Assembly (NCBI GenBank): GCA_019055375.1
Contig: JAHQIW010001891.1
Span: 124,001-188,000 of the forward strand
Source of the DNA: Parelaphostrongylus tenuis
Lineage: Eukaryota; Nematoda; Chromadorea; Rhabditida; Metastrongylidae
Direction: 5' to 3'
DNA length: 64,000 nucleotides
The notes beneath the pieces are model-generated. The model made no database searches, had not been told where the DNA came from, and saw only the letters and a program-made list of their open reading frames with translations. The position numbers and the translations under genes were made by a program. How positions within the stretch are numbered: the first letter of the stretch is position 1; every line of letters begins with the position of its first letter. Shown here one piece after another: positions 31,996 to 43,640 of this stretch.

Positions 31996-33510
31996 CTCAA
32001 AACATATCAGAATATATTGTACGAGCAAGGTCTGTAACAGAGCGGTCGAATGGAGGGTAATTATTAGAATGCCCAAAAGAACTCGGAAGAGGACTTGTCA
32101 TCAAAGGGTTTAAGTTTGATTGAAGTAGTGGAAGAGTGCCCAAAATGATCGACTTTGCATGACGTTGTGCACATTACAGCAACGCGCCAGCATTCGCGCT
32201 GACAGCCCTCGTTCAGAAGCTCTAAAATGATTGGGATGTGTCACAAAAAGTCTTCAAAACAACATCGAACTGGGAAAAAATTATTGAAGGAAAAAAGGAA
32301 TGAAAGGAAAAAGGAGTGATGTGGAGGGGAAATTAGGGTGCTGGAAGGCATTCATTATTTTGGATTTGCTATGACCAGCTGAACACTCACTATCCTACGA
32401 CAGCTCACTCGAATAAGGATCCTAATCAATAAAATCGATTATACAATCATACTACAGAACGTTACAAAGCTGGGACTATCGAGAGAATAACTTAAAAATC
32501 TGACTATCACTAGACCTCCGCATGGCTGAATAAATGTAAAATTTCTTACGAACAGCCCTTTTCTTTATTTCGAAACTTGTACGAGGTTAGTTTCTGCTTT
32601 TCCTCATAATTTAAAGGCTAACATTTCAACGGTAGCACCTTCATCAGAGAATAGACGTGCATATCGTACCCTATCTCTACTCGCTTAATATTGCGTATAC
32701 ATCACAGTTCAGTCATTCTGGAAAACTCCCCCTTATTTACGGTTACATGAAAAAGGAGTTTCAAAATAGGGAGGCGTTTTTAAGAATGATTAGACTGCTG
32801 ATTTCTTTTCTACTGTATTCTTGATGCACACGAAATAATAACCGAATAATCAGATATGGCATGACAAGCACGTCTGTTCCATGACGACTGTGTTGCCGTC
32901 GAAACGTAATCCATCAAATTCGAGGAAAAACAAGCATCAACCTTGTGCAAATTTTTAAATAAAGAAAAAGGCTATTCTAAGAAAACCGCTAACAGTCGGA
33001 ACTTTTTCAGCTCTTCGTCTTAACCTTTCAATCCCGTGTGCTCACCTCGTCATCATCCTCAACCCCTCGCGTGGCAGCACTACACGGCCTGCCCTACCTC
33101 CTCTGTATCATTAGCCAACAGCATGGAAGCGTACCGAATATGTTATTGTATTATGACCACTGTTCTAATTTTATTTTCCTATTTATGACAACATTACATA
33201 TATGCATGCATCATAACATAAGAAAATAGCAACAATAGTATAAATGAAATAGTACAATAATACACTGAACGCGTTCTCACACCAGGGATTAGAGACGCAG
33301 AGGACGTGGGGCAAGCCGTCTTGTGCAGCCCATGCTGGGTTTTGCGATGCAGTAAAGGTGAATCCAGGGTCCCGAAAAGGGCAACTGCATACGAGTACAT
33401 TTATTTTTCCTTTGTTTTTCGCAATCCAGCCCTTTCGAAAAAATTAAAAATTCCAAGGTTTCTTATGTCTTTACTGCTTTTTTTGCCTTCCCTAGAAGAT
33501 TTGAGATGTA
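31996..33510. other. Long stretch without a recognised gene
   Basis: Only the weak repeat at about 32355-32500 (compare 1225-1375) is noted. The two frames at 33038-33229 and 33306-33596 have no motif. Confidence 0.4.
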
Positions 33511-33514
33511 AGCA

Positions 33515-33970
33515 AAAATTCCACCTCACCCAGGAGTTGAACCCGAATTTTATCTATACCTGGGATAAGAGGGGGAGGGGGCGTGGACACTTATAGTGAC
33601 TAGGTGAAGAAGGAGTAGTAAGAAAGCTGTTGTGCTTCAGCGACATGGTGAGTGTCGAATGTGCACACCACTTGTTGTTGTTGTTGGTTGTCCCAAACGA
33701 AGTACAAGCACGTTTCTTGGCAAATCTTTGATCACCATGTAGGAAAATTACGATCAATAAATCGACAATTCAACAACCAGATCAAAAGGCGACCAAATGA
33801 ATGTAACGATGGCGTTCTGTTTTTTTTTCGATACATTCAGAATCGATTCGCTCAAAAATCCAGTAATGTCACGTGACATGCAAAGCTTTGAAATTCTGCC
33901 TTAAGTTGAACTCGTGTGCCACCTTTTCCGAAATGTGTGCTAACCAGTGCGCTACTGGAGCTGCTATTAC
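33515..33970. repeat. Two separate minus-strand tRNA-like arms
   Basis: The arms lie at about 33525-33570 (CCCAGGAGTTGAACCCGAAT) and 33890-33960 (TTAAGTTGAACTCGTGTGCC ... AACCAGTGCGCTACTGGAGC). Both resemble the pairs at 25499 and 27055, but the plus-strand partners are not clear. Confidence 0.4.
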
Positions 33971-34078
33971 GGTTTTAGAATTACCGACTGGTTATTTGCT
34001 TTTGTGTTCGAAAGATTTGCCGCTGAACAACTATGTCTACGACCTTCAATAATTAGCCTGGCTTGAGCTAAACATAAA

Positions 34079-34560
34079 ATGCAGTGGCTGAACGTGCTCT
34101 GCGTCACACGCTACGTCGATCGTTCGATCTCAAGCTTATGGTTCATTAAGTCATCCATCCCTGAGGGATCACTAAAATGGTACCACACTTTTTTTAGAGG
34201 ATAGCAGCACTGATTTGATGTATCCGTAGGCCGCCTTGTGTGACTGTCAAGGCCAGGTGAGAATTTAAGCACTTCAAACTTAGCTAAAATTGAAGATCAC
34301 CAGAAAATCAGAGAATCTCGTCGAAGTCAGCAGAAAAAACTCTTTGATCTTGCAGGCGAAGATCCGTATCTGACCTGCGCAATTACTAGTGTTGGTCTCT
34401 TGATACATCAAGGCAGTGATGCTATCGTCCCAGAAAAGTCTGTCTGGCACCAGCTGACCGACGCCTGAGGGATGGAAAGCTTGGTGTTGAGCCTGAGATC
34501 GAATCAGCGGCATTTCCAACGCATGGCATCTGTAAGCATTGCGCCGAATATGTCCTTGGA
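34079..34560. repeat. SINE-like pair S8 (plus) and S9 (minus)
   Basis: S8 runs 34079-34255, with an A-box-like GCAGTGGCTGAACGTGC and B-box-like TCGATCGTTCGATCTC. S9 runs 34560-34345 on the minus strand. The two are tail-to-tail as in S2/S3 and S5/S6, but shorter and more diverged. Confidence 0.5.
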
Positions 34561-34654
34561 CTATCTGTATGCATTTGTGGTTGATCGCAGTATTCTTTGC
34601 AATCTTTGGGTGTTCACTACGATGAGATAAAAAGAATATAATATAAATGTTGCA

Positions 34655-34745
34655 CGGCTGGTGGCGCAGTGATTAGTGGTGTAATGTTCCAGTTGGCGTT
34701 GTGAGATGCAGGGCCCTAAGTCAATCCCCTTCGCTAACACTCTTT
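34655..34745 (+). repeat. tRNA-like SINE head, second family
   Basis: GGCTGGTGGCGCAGTGATTAG fits a tRNA A box; a poor B box follows (GGCCCTAAGTCAATCCC). It is not foldable as a functional tRNA by inspection. Confidence 0.4.
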
Positions 34746-35224
34746 TGAAATAATTCAACTAAAAAGACAGGAACACCTCAGCTCAGCTACGTTCACAGCT
34801 TCCCGTAGCACAAAACACTGGTAGAGGCGCTTTCGAAAATAATTTGTTAGTTGCATTTCTCCACATAATAACATTATATTTAGAGATATTGCAAAACTCC
34901 GCTATCAAATTGTTAGCCAGTTCATGAACTCATGGCTTGAATGGAGTAGCTCAATGCTTTCTGCATTCGCAGGCCTGTCGATCTAAAACCAAAAGAAGAA
35001 CTGAAACTCAAGTATACAACCAAGTGTGGAGCCTCGTTTATTCCTGCAAAGTGTACAGAATGCTTTGATTAATCCTGCATGCCTAATTAGGTCCACGACG
35101 GTCGATACTAAGATATTTTTTTTCTCTTAATTTTAAACTGGTAGCCGACGGGCTAAGCTAGTATGAGCATGACGAAAGCTAGTAATCAGCTGTGTTTGAG
35201 TATTGCTTCCAAAAAATAAAAAGA

Positions 35225-36065
35225 GTTATTCATGTGGGTCCTTTCTGATTAAAAGGAACAAATGAAAAACCATCTAATTCGCTAGAAAGGAACTTTTTAT
35301 AGGAGTGCTAGTAATCATTCGAAGGGTGAGACTTGAGCTACATTCCCACTATGCCGGTTTTCGAAAGGCTTTTTTTGACTTTGTCACGGGAGATTTTCTG
35401 GCTTCAGACATGCATATTTCTCGTCGGACAGAGCTCTTTTTTCAGACTACTAGTTATCATTCTATAGCAAAATCAAATTTGATTCCAATAATGTGCCCAT
35501 ATCCTAAGACCGTTTTCTCTGAAACGCAGTACGTAAAATAAGCTGTGACGCAGCTGGTAATAATTCAAATTCCCATGAGGGAGAGACGGCGTCTCGCGCG
35601 ATTCACGTGGGCGCTGGCTGCAGCGACCAGTGAACGGTCCTATGAACGCATAAAGAAGTAGGTGGTTAGCGTTTAAGTGGCTGCCACATCTGTCGCTACG
35701 TGAACTGACCTTAGATCGTCCATTCTCACCCATCAAATTCAACTTATTTTACCTGCTGCGTTGGAGATAACGGCTTTTTAAGGAGATATGCATAGCATTG
35801 TCTTCAGAAAGCATTATGTTGTCTTATGATTACTAATAGCAGAAAGCAAGAGCTCTATCCAGCGAGGTATCTGCGCTAGCTTTGTGTGGAGATCAGAGCG
35901 TTATAAAAAGGTGTTTTAAAAAACAGAAGACGTGGGGCTGCAGCCCGAAGTCTCAGCTTTCGAATGACTACTACCACTCCTGTGAAAACGTTCTCTCCAG
36001 CCAATGAGGTTTTATGAGGTTTTCCGCTCTACAAACCACAACCTTCAAGGACTCTTAAGAACTTA
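35225..36065. mobile_element. Foldback element FB2, second long copy
   Basis: The left end (GGAACTTTTTATAGGAGTGC, AGTAATCATTCGAAG, GAGACTTGAGCTACA) and right end (reverse complement GAACGTTTTCACAGGAGTGG, AGTAGTCATTCGAAAG, GAGACTTCGGGCTGCAG) are inverted copies. The centre (35560-35720) is GC-rich, as in the 15130 copy. Confidence 0.6.
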
Positions 36066-36445
36066 GAAGGAAGTGAAGCAGTATATAGAGTAAAATCTAA
36101 GTGAGTCATGTTGTTATTGTGTTACATCAGTGTAATTTCCAAATGACTCCTTTCGTTATTGTGTTACCTCAAAGTAATTTCCGTTGAAATAGGTAAGGAT
36201 CATAGAGTGAATAGCCCAAGTACATCACCATTTTATCTCTCAGTTGGCTGAGTAGATATTAATCACCGAAGAAATATAGAAGACATCACCGACCTGACAC
36301 GTGGTAACAAAAAGAAGTTTACGCTTGAATTCCGTATTGCTCTCACGTTAACGCTGATTTTTTACTATTATGAAAACCCCTAGAGAAAACATTCCATCAG
36401 ACTTTATGAGTAAAATTTGATGCCTGTCATAAGATTAAAAGGACT

Positions 36446-37083
36446 ATGAAAGCAAGAAAAAGTACGCTGTTTAGTTCACCTACTCAAATGCCTAGAAGAA
36501 GAAACCGTTCTGAAAGTGGAGGAAGGAGAAGCCGAAAAAGCCGAGCTCCCGATCATTATGAAGACGTTCGTACCAAGCCGGAAACAGAGGATCACGGGGA
36601 TACAGTCGCTGTTCACGATTGTGTGAGACTTCCCATAAATTGACAATGCTCTTGGGCTTATGAAGATAGTTGACCCGTAGACTGAAGGAGTTTGTTTGGA
36701 TTTGCATTGCTGTGCTAATTTCTATTCAGTCATATCAAGGCATGCTGGATGTCACCGTAGCGAATTAGAACTCAGATTCCTCTCTCTGTTTGTTCGCTGC
36801 CTTGGAGAAAATGTCATTGTTGCCGCCGAGTTTTCAACCTTGCCGTGTCACCACAAAGTTGTGCTTCAAGATTTCACAGATATTTGTAAAAAATGCAGTC
36901 TGCTATTTCTCAAAAGCAAGTCAATAAAAGGTTTTTTTCAGTAGGGAGCAGTAGAAGACGGCTGAGCGGGTCCCAGAAGAAGCCGATCGAGCAGCCGACG
37001 ATCACGACGCAGATCTTCTCGCAGGATAGATGAAGAAGAAGAATTCCATCGCACCGCAGTCGCAGCCGGCCGCAGGTGCATGT
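36446..37083 (+). pseudogene. Candidate SR-rich protein gene or pseudogene
   Basis: At 36490-36640 the frame gives PRRRNRSESGGRRSRKSRAP followed by an acidic part (EDVRTKPETEDHGD). At 36950 a strong acceptor (TTTTTTTCAG) leads into SSRRRLSGS in one frame; one base away the frame continues as PRRSRSSSRRSRRRSSRRI then DEEEEFHRTAV, ending at a GTGCATG donor-like site near 37083. Arginine-serine dipeptides of this density suggest an SR-type splicing protein, but no RNA-binding domain is seen. The shift inside the second block argues for a pseudogene or a sequence error. Confidence 0.35.
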
Positions 37084-37099
37084 TAGAATCTGTATCTAT

Positions 37100-37970
37100 G
37101 CTTCAAAGCGTCGTATGGATGCCTCAGTAGAATCTTGGTTGCAATGACCCTTCAGTGAGCAGTCTCATTGCGGTTCTCCGCAGCGCGCTTGTTTTTTCTT
37201 GACCCTGTCCGTGATCAAACACTACCGCTTTTTAATTTCAGAGTCAGTAACGGAGGATGCAGGAAACGAAAGCTTTTAAGGGGAAGCGCTCTGGGTCAAT
37301 TCACAAAGGCTTGACTGTGGAAATTCCTTTGTGTGAAGTTTGACTTACAGTTACCTCACTTCACTTTACTCGTCTGCACCACTAATAACTTTCATCTGTA
37401 TTGTTTCCTCAATTGATCAAAATGAAAACGAGAATTTCACATATAGTAATCATTCATTAGTGGCAGATCACATCTGTACAACCGAGGAAAACTCTAGATT
37501 GACGAGGATGGTTTTTCTGTGATTAGAGATAATCCCAGGTATTCATAAGGATTCTAGAAAATGAAATAGTACGTATCTAATGCACGTATGCGTGCACGTT
37601 TACACACGCACTAGATTCAACCCAATCTCACCGACAAATTATATGAATTTTTGAAAGATCGCCTAAGCTTTGCTATCTGGCCACCGTCTTCATTTAGGTG
37701 GTCGGAAGAGCGTAGAACTATTACACAAATGAGAACTTGTGTTATTTTGCACGTGATAAATGATGTTCAGACATGCTTTACCTGCATGTTCAGGATGATA
37801 CGGTCAGACATTCTCAGGACGTCACAATAGAAATGCTGCAATCCCTTGTAAAATAGCGGAGATCTCTACGCTTTTTGAGTGGGTGTTTCCGAGAATGGCA
37901 GCGATTTCAAGCGCCAGCAGCAGATCTCATGATTTCTTCACTATCTCAGATGGACGATGTAATGAGCTGA
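37100..37970. other. Stretch without a recognised gene
   Basis: The 37340-37522 frame starts with a hydrophobic run (MTYSYLTSLYSSAPLITFIC) but has no further support. Confidence 0.35.
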
Positions 37971-37971
37971 A

Positions 37972-38390
37972 TCGACTGGAGAGCGGTGGTGGCACAGTGT
38001 CATTGTACATTGTGCTGTCACCACATTAACCTCCCTCCTTGCTACAGTGCAGGGCTTGGTGAGGGGCGTGGGTCACTGACTAGAAGGGCGAGACTTCCGA
38101 AACACGCGTGTATGGCTCTGGCATATAACCTTGGACAAGGCTTTAAACATGCTTAAAAATTGCATTGCACGAGAAATTGAAAACAAATGCAAAATAAATC
38201 AGGAAACATTCTTGCCAACCCCGTAAATAAATGTATAAATACATTTATTTATCTTGATATCACACGCGAAAAAGATAGCTTGGAAGAAGCCTATTAATCA
38301 CAACAAAATATTGCGATATCAAAACAATTTGTGATATGGCTAACATCTGGACCATCGACTTTACACTTTCGTTTTGTTCTATAGAAAATT
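37972..38390 (-). repeat. Left arm of a 420-bp inverted repeat (repeat C plus mariner-type end)
   Basis: This is the reverse complement of about 40390-40810 through repeat C (GGTGGTGGCACAGTG...), the mariner-type end (GGTTGGCAAG in the other copy) and its outer flank (GTAAAGTCGATGGTC). The two arms are close in sequence by eye. The arm breaks near GACTGGAGAGCGG on one side and TTCGTTTTGTTC on the other. Confidence 0.7.
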
Positions 38391-38639
38391 ACACGGGTTC
38401 GCCGCCTAAACCCTTCATTTTGAAGTTTGTATGACACAGTAATACCAAGTCATTAAAAACCGTTTTAATACAACATATAATGTTTTTGATATTCGATACA
38501 GGACAATGAGACTAAAGCCCTCAAAAAGTCCATTCTCAATAAATTGTCATGGAGATTCAGCACCTCAAGTAGACTATAGAAGTTATTGAAGTGATTCGTT
38601 GGGTTATTGATCACCAAGTTTTCAAAGATTATCGGATTT

Positions 38640-38790
38640 AGAGCCTGAAGTCACAAGATATTACACTACTTTCTACACACTCCTGTATCTTTTTAAACAC
38701 ATTAGATTTAATACTACTCAACCAGCTTGTTGAACTGGGAAGGCACTTGGAAGTGCTTGGCCCATTCTTCGTAGATAACACACCAGAAAC
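38640..38790 (+). CDS. Possible coding fragment between the inverted-repeat arms
   Basis: One plus-strand frame reads LNQLVELGRHLEVLGPF then FVDNTPETKDVTK and stops at 38806. Upstream frames (IEVIEVIRWVIDHQVF, about 38575-38625) look protein-like, but a stop separates them. No family is recognised. It could be an exon or a remnant. Confidence 0.2.
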
Positions 38791-38809
38791 AAAGGATGTT
38801 ACAAAATAA

Positions 38810-40389
38810 TAGCACAATTCAAGCATTTACCTCTTTTTGGTCTATTAATGAATTATAACTTTTCAGTAAGCATACACCTGCATTTTCGTTATTGTTTTTC
38901 TGGTGGAACTCGTTGATTTGTTGCAACTTACAGTAGTTCCATCAGAAAGTGCTGCACACCACTTCGTGAACGTCATAAAACAGATGGCCAGTCAGGGCTT
39001 ATGTGCACACCAGTACCGGAGAACTTCGAAAGGAAACTAATTTCACTTTTTTCCAGAAAGAATATAATAATATCGACTTATTGGGAAAATGAAAGTACCA
39101 GCAAATCTACTTTTGATATAGTACATATCACAAGTATTTTTCAACACTGGAGTCGAACAATTCACCCGTTCGGGAATGTATCCGTTAATTCTCTAATTAA
39201 TACCTATTGCAACAACAAAACTTGTTGGTTTGATACAACTACTGAGCAAATAGTTCATTCGCACACTTAAGTAAGTCCATCTTGTAAATGTGAAACTCGA
39301 CTACAAGTCGTAATAAGTAGGATAGAAAACGTTGAACAGTGGACTCTATAAAATCTGTGAGAATAACCAACCCTTCACATAATGATGAACCTGACTCCAC
39401 TTGCTGTTCAGTCGGTTATTAACACAAGTAAAATCAAACTGCTGGACGTTTCTCAAATCGTCCAGTTAGCACACGCTTCGCATCATATCTCAAAAGATGA
39501 AGAACATGCCAATGCAATCTGAAAACTGAAGACTCAATAGGATATCAGTAATTCCGCAAACATATAAAATTTGCTATATCCGTAACTGTGTGTAGCGAAT
39601 CCATTGAGCAAAATGATGCGAATTATGGTCGCAGCAAACCAAACTCGATGCATATTCTTTCCGCTAGTCAACTCTGTCGCAAAAAACTTTTTTCTGCGCT
39701 TTCGCAACTACCCTAAAGCATAGCCAACCATCATGTTGCAGTGAAGGCCCATTTGGTAAGGTGGCACTTGGGTTTGGAAAAAAACTAGCATACAAAACAT
39801 TTTTGCGAACAGCTTTGCTGAACATATTTTTTGGGCCTTTCATAATGTCTCTTATGGCATTTATATAGTGCAAGATACGTGCTTCGGCCTTATAACCCCA
39901 TCGGTTGCACGACTCCTTTCAGTTCAGTCAATTACTTTTTGATATCCCTCTTAAATAGAAAAATTTATGCCGAACTTCTCACACGCGACGTACGATGGAA
40001 CAATTATCGTGGCATCCTTTCACTGTGGCTGATTGTCGATTGTTCTTGGTTTTGGTTTATAGCTGTGACGCCATCATATACATATATAACAATAGCTTGT
40101 TAAATCCGCCAAAGTTTCATCTATTGCCCCTCCCCCAATCCCCTCACCCCAGTAAAATTTTTCATAATCTAGTTAGTAAAGTCCTCTCTCATTGCTGCAT
40201 CTTGTCCTTATACAGAAATGCAAATCTGCCTAGGCCAAATTATTAATAGTAATTTTATTGTGATACCTTTATTTTCGACTGTATTTTGAGACCTCGCTCA
40301 AAATAGTATCTAATCTGATAACATATTTTGAGCATTTTATGAGATCTGTCATGGCACCTTTATAGTGCAAAATGTTCGTACAGTGTTCG
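38810..40389. other. Interior of the inverted repeat, no clear gene
   Basis: Short frames (39001-39270 plus, 39664-39873 minus) show no motif. Confidence 0.35.
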
Positions 40390-40810
40390 TAACAAAACGG
40401 ACGTGTAAAGTCGATGGTCGAGGTGTTAGCCTTATCACAAATTGTTTTGATGTTATCTCAATGTTTTGTTGTATTTAATAAGTTTCCTTCAAGCTATCTT
40501 TTTCGCATGTGATATTAGGATAAATAGATGCATTTAAATATTTATTTACTGGGTTGGCAAGAATGTTTCCTGATTTATTTTGCATTCGTTGGCAATTTCT
40601 CATGCAATACAATTTTCAAGAATGTTTAAAGCCTTGTCCAAGGTTGTATGCCAGAGCCATACACGCGTGTTTCGGAAGTCTCGCCCTTCTCGTCAGTGGC
40701 TCACGCCCCTCATCAAGCCCTGCACTGTAGCAAGGAGGGAGGTTAATGTAGCGACAGCACAATGTACAATGACACTGTGCCACCACCGCTCTCCAGTCGA
40801 TGGATAGTGA
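40390..40810 (+). repeat. Right arm of the 420-bp inverted repeat
   Basis: This is the inverted partner of 37972-38390. It includes the outer flank of element M4, its left end (TACTGGGTTGGCAAGAATG near 40549) and most of the repeat C copy inserted in it. Confidence 0.7.
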
Positions 40811-41255
40811 CTGGTAAAACAAAATTGATCCACGGCATCGACTGTTTCAAGAACCTCGCAATAAACATTCAAAACAATTTTGGGGAATGTTTAAAATCTA
40901 TTTTCATGCATTTAAGTTTTTATTAATATCATCGTTGGAGCAGCCTCTTATCGTTAATTTGATATAAAACACCTTTACATTTGTACTAGTATGACATTTT
41001 TCCGAGAACAAGAAGGATTCGTGATGCCTCACGAGTATCGCTTGAGTTCAGGTGGTGCTTTGGCACGTAACGATGCTCGCGTAGCATCGATAGCCGTTTT
41101 TGCACTCGGGACCTCCATCTTAATAAGGATGTGAAGGTGTTATATACAAATTAATGTCAAGGGCTGCACCAACTACTATGTAGACAAGAACTTAAATGCA
41201 TGAAAAATAATCAACCAACACAAACAAATCAGAATGAACTTTTGCCAAACTAATA
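40551..41255. mobile_element. Mariner-derived foldback element M4 with repeat C inserted
   Basis: The left end is GGGTTGGCAAGAATGTTTCC; the right end, in reverse complement from about 41255, is TAGTTTGGCAAAAGTTCATT. Repeat C (40620-40885) interrupts the left half, since CATGCATTTAAG and the AGCAGCCTCTT block continue after it. The centre (about 41025-41085) encodes MPHEYRLSSGGALA on plus and then a mirrored copy. Confidence 0.62.
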
Positions 41256-41383
41256 TGATAGGTTTTATTGCTCTAGTACTCGTGGCGTCAGGATCCGACT
41301 TCGCGATAGGTTGGAACTGGACGTGTTGATCAAATCATCGTGTTGCATAGTGATCCGACAAATAAAGTGCTAGAGTGTGTTGA

Positions 41384-41617
41384 AAGTTATTATATATCTA
41401 TGCTGTTAGAATAAGTATAATTGGCAGAATCAGGAAGTCGGTGCCTTTCTTGTTTAAAAATGTGATCAACGCACTTCAGCAGACGTTCAAGGCTCGACGA
41501 GTGTATTGCGGAAAATTTGTTACAGTTCATGGTAGTGACAAACGGATACCTGTGGAAATGGAAAAGGAACTTGAGAGCCAATGTAGTGACTTTGATGGCG
41601 CTTTCAACTCTCGATAA
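41384..41617 (+). CDS. Possible exon, unrecognised
   Basis: The open frame has no ATG; its convincing part starts near 41450: FLFKNVINALQQTFKARRVY then CGKFVTVHGSDKRIPVEMEK, stopping at 41617. It lies just upstream of the exons at 41746-41975 on the same strand, but I cannot join the two in phase. Confidence 0.3.
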   Translation, partial: KLLYIYAVRISIIGRIRKSVPFLFKNVINALQQTFKARRVYCGKFVTVHGSDKRIPVEMEKELESQCSDFDGAFNSR

Positions 41618-41745
41618 ATTTGCATAGGAAGAAATAAATTAACAAAAGTTTCGTCTATCAAAAGTAGAACTTGCGTCTAAGTTCTTTTTGTCATTGTGAA
41701 GCACGTTATGAATGGGATTAGCTTTATGTTTTCTTCGTCATGCAG

Positions 41746-41975
41746 GTGTTCAAAGAATATGAAAGTTTGAGAGAAACCCGTCTGATTGTCTACATTGATC
41801 AGGATGCAAATAATTACCATGGTCATATTGAATTTTTTTCGTTGGTGTTCTCGAAGTGTTTTCTTGAGTGCTTAGTGTTTCAGATTTTTTGAAGCTTATG
41901 GAAAGAAAGTATCCAATGCCAATGCAACAAATCGCTGACGAACTTGCCGATAGATTTCCACGGTCATTTCCATGA
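41746..41975 (+). CDS. Last two exons of an unrecognised gene
   Basis: Exon 41746-41821 follows the acceptor TCATGCAG and encodes VFKEYESLRETRLIVYID then QDANNYH. Exon 41884-41975 follows GTGTTTCAG and continues in phase with DFLKLMERKYPMPMQQ, IADELADRFPRSFP and a stop at 41973-41975. The intron is 62 bases; its donor (G|GTCATA) is weak. Charged, helix-prone sequence across an in-phase junction supports a real C-terminus. Family unknown; earlier exons are not resolved. Confidence 0.42.
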
Positions 41976-43229
41976 TGTTATTAATTCCAGCCAATCTTGA
42001 GTTATTGCTTTGTACGTGTCACAAATTTGCTGCAATGTGTACTGTGGATTTTCAATATTTTTCTGTTGATATTTATCCAAGCACGAGACTAACTATTCCT
42101 TTGTCACTGATAACAAAGTATACGTATTTTACTCAGCCGCACTTAGCCAAAAATAATTCCTCTCAAATATAAGTTGGCATCTATCAGCTAAGTGAGCTAA
42201 GGATCATTAAATTACAGCGGTATCTAACTACGTGATAAAAATTCCTCACAATTATCTTATTGTATGACAGAATTCTGACTTTATAAATTCTACAAGACTT
42301 ATTTTTTCACATTTTTCTATGCGTCAGAGCTTGTGCTTCTTGTTTCAAAGCGATTAGGCAGCGATATATCTCTATATACGTTGCGAAAAATGTTATGAAA
42401 AACCAACAGTATCGTGATCACCGGATGGGTGACGTTTTTTTGTTGTTCAGATAGAAATGTTCTGAATAAATTTATCTTGCGCTGACTTAATTATCTTAAC
42501 AACAAAAACACGTTGAAAAATATGCTGAAGAAACGACTCTTTTATACTAATAGCTACTATATGGCCTTAAAATTCTATGATATCGCAGGCACGTTGATCG
42601 TATTGTGTTAACGCTTTTCTCATGGGAGGTGAAAGTAATCACTGAGACGTTTATAAAGAGAAAAGTGCTGGAGTTGATAAATCCATTAGGAAATCTTTGT
42701 ATATTAGACTGGACATGAGGCACCACAGTGGTGAATTTACGTATATATATTTTTAGTATTGACTTGAGGGTGCACATCGATGTGTTAAGTAAGCAGTTGT
42801 TCCTCCTAGACAGATCTTTCGAAGTTTCGGACTCCAGAGAATACATGGTTCACGGTTTTGAAGTGACGCGTTTATTGTGAGAACCCTTGAGATGACTGTG
42901 ATTTTCCGATAACCAGGCCAATCAAGCAGTTGCGAACTCTACAAATTTGTAGGAGAATTGTTATATTGGATTTGTAATGTTTAAAATTGTATAGGAGTGT
43001 TTGAATTGTAGCCCAAATGTGTGCACTTTTTCATGGCACGTTATTCTTTACCAAGTATGCTCTTTTCACAAATTCATGCAGTTACAATTTCATAATAGAA
43101 CTTACGAGATTCAAAATGAGCGTTGACCTTTTATGAAACATCATCATCCAATGTGAATGAAAGAAGGAATGAAGACGTGCTTATTTATGTGCGTAGTGTT
43201 TTGATTAGGCCTTGGCGAAGGAAGTAGAG
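41976..43229. other. Stretch without a recognised gene
   Basis: AT-rich; the frames at 41972-42172 and 42547-42846 (minus) have no motif. Confidence 0.35.
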
Positions 43230-43640
43230 AAAATGGTGCTTTTCTGTTAGCGGAGAGCAAATAAAGAAACAACCCTTTTTGCTGAACAACGATTTTTCAC
43301 TGCACTTTCAGCAATATTCGATAGCCCAGATCTCTAACTAGTGCCGTACATACCATATTATTGCCTTTGAGTAAGTTTTCAAAGAGGAAAATGTTTTTGT
43401 TTCAAACTCGCATGTTCCCTGCAGGACAAAAGCTCTTTCTTTGAACTATTATACACCATTCGATAGGGTAGAATCAGAGAATCCATTACTAGACTTATAT
43501 GCTGGGAACACCATTTATCTGCACTAGTAGGAAAAAAGATTGATTTGCATGCACGGGCATGCTATTTTGGTTAATTAACGGGCTACTGGGTGGAGAGGAG
43601 CAAGGTTGATTGCAGCGGTCATCCAGCGATGGCGCTCAGG
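43230..43640. mobile_element. Decayed FB2 half copy
   Basis: GAACAACGATTTTTCACTG then AGCAATATTCGATAGCC, and later a GC-rich part (TGCAGCGGTCATCCAGCG), follow the order of the FB2 left half and centre at 15160-15700 and 35270-35660. Confidence 0.4.
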
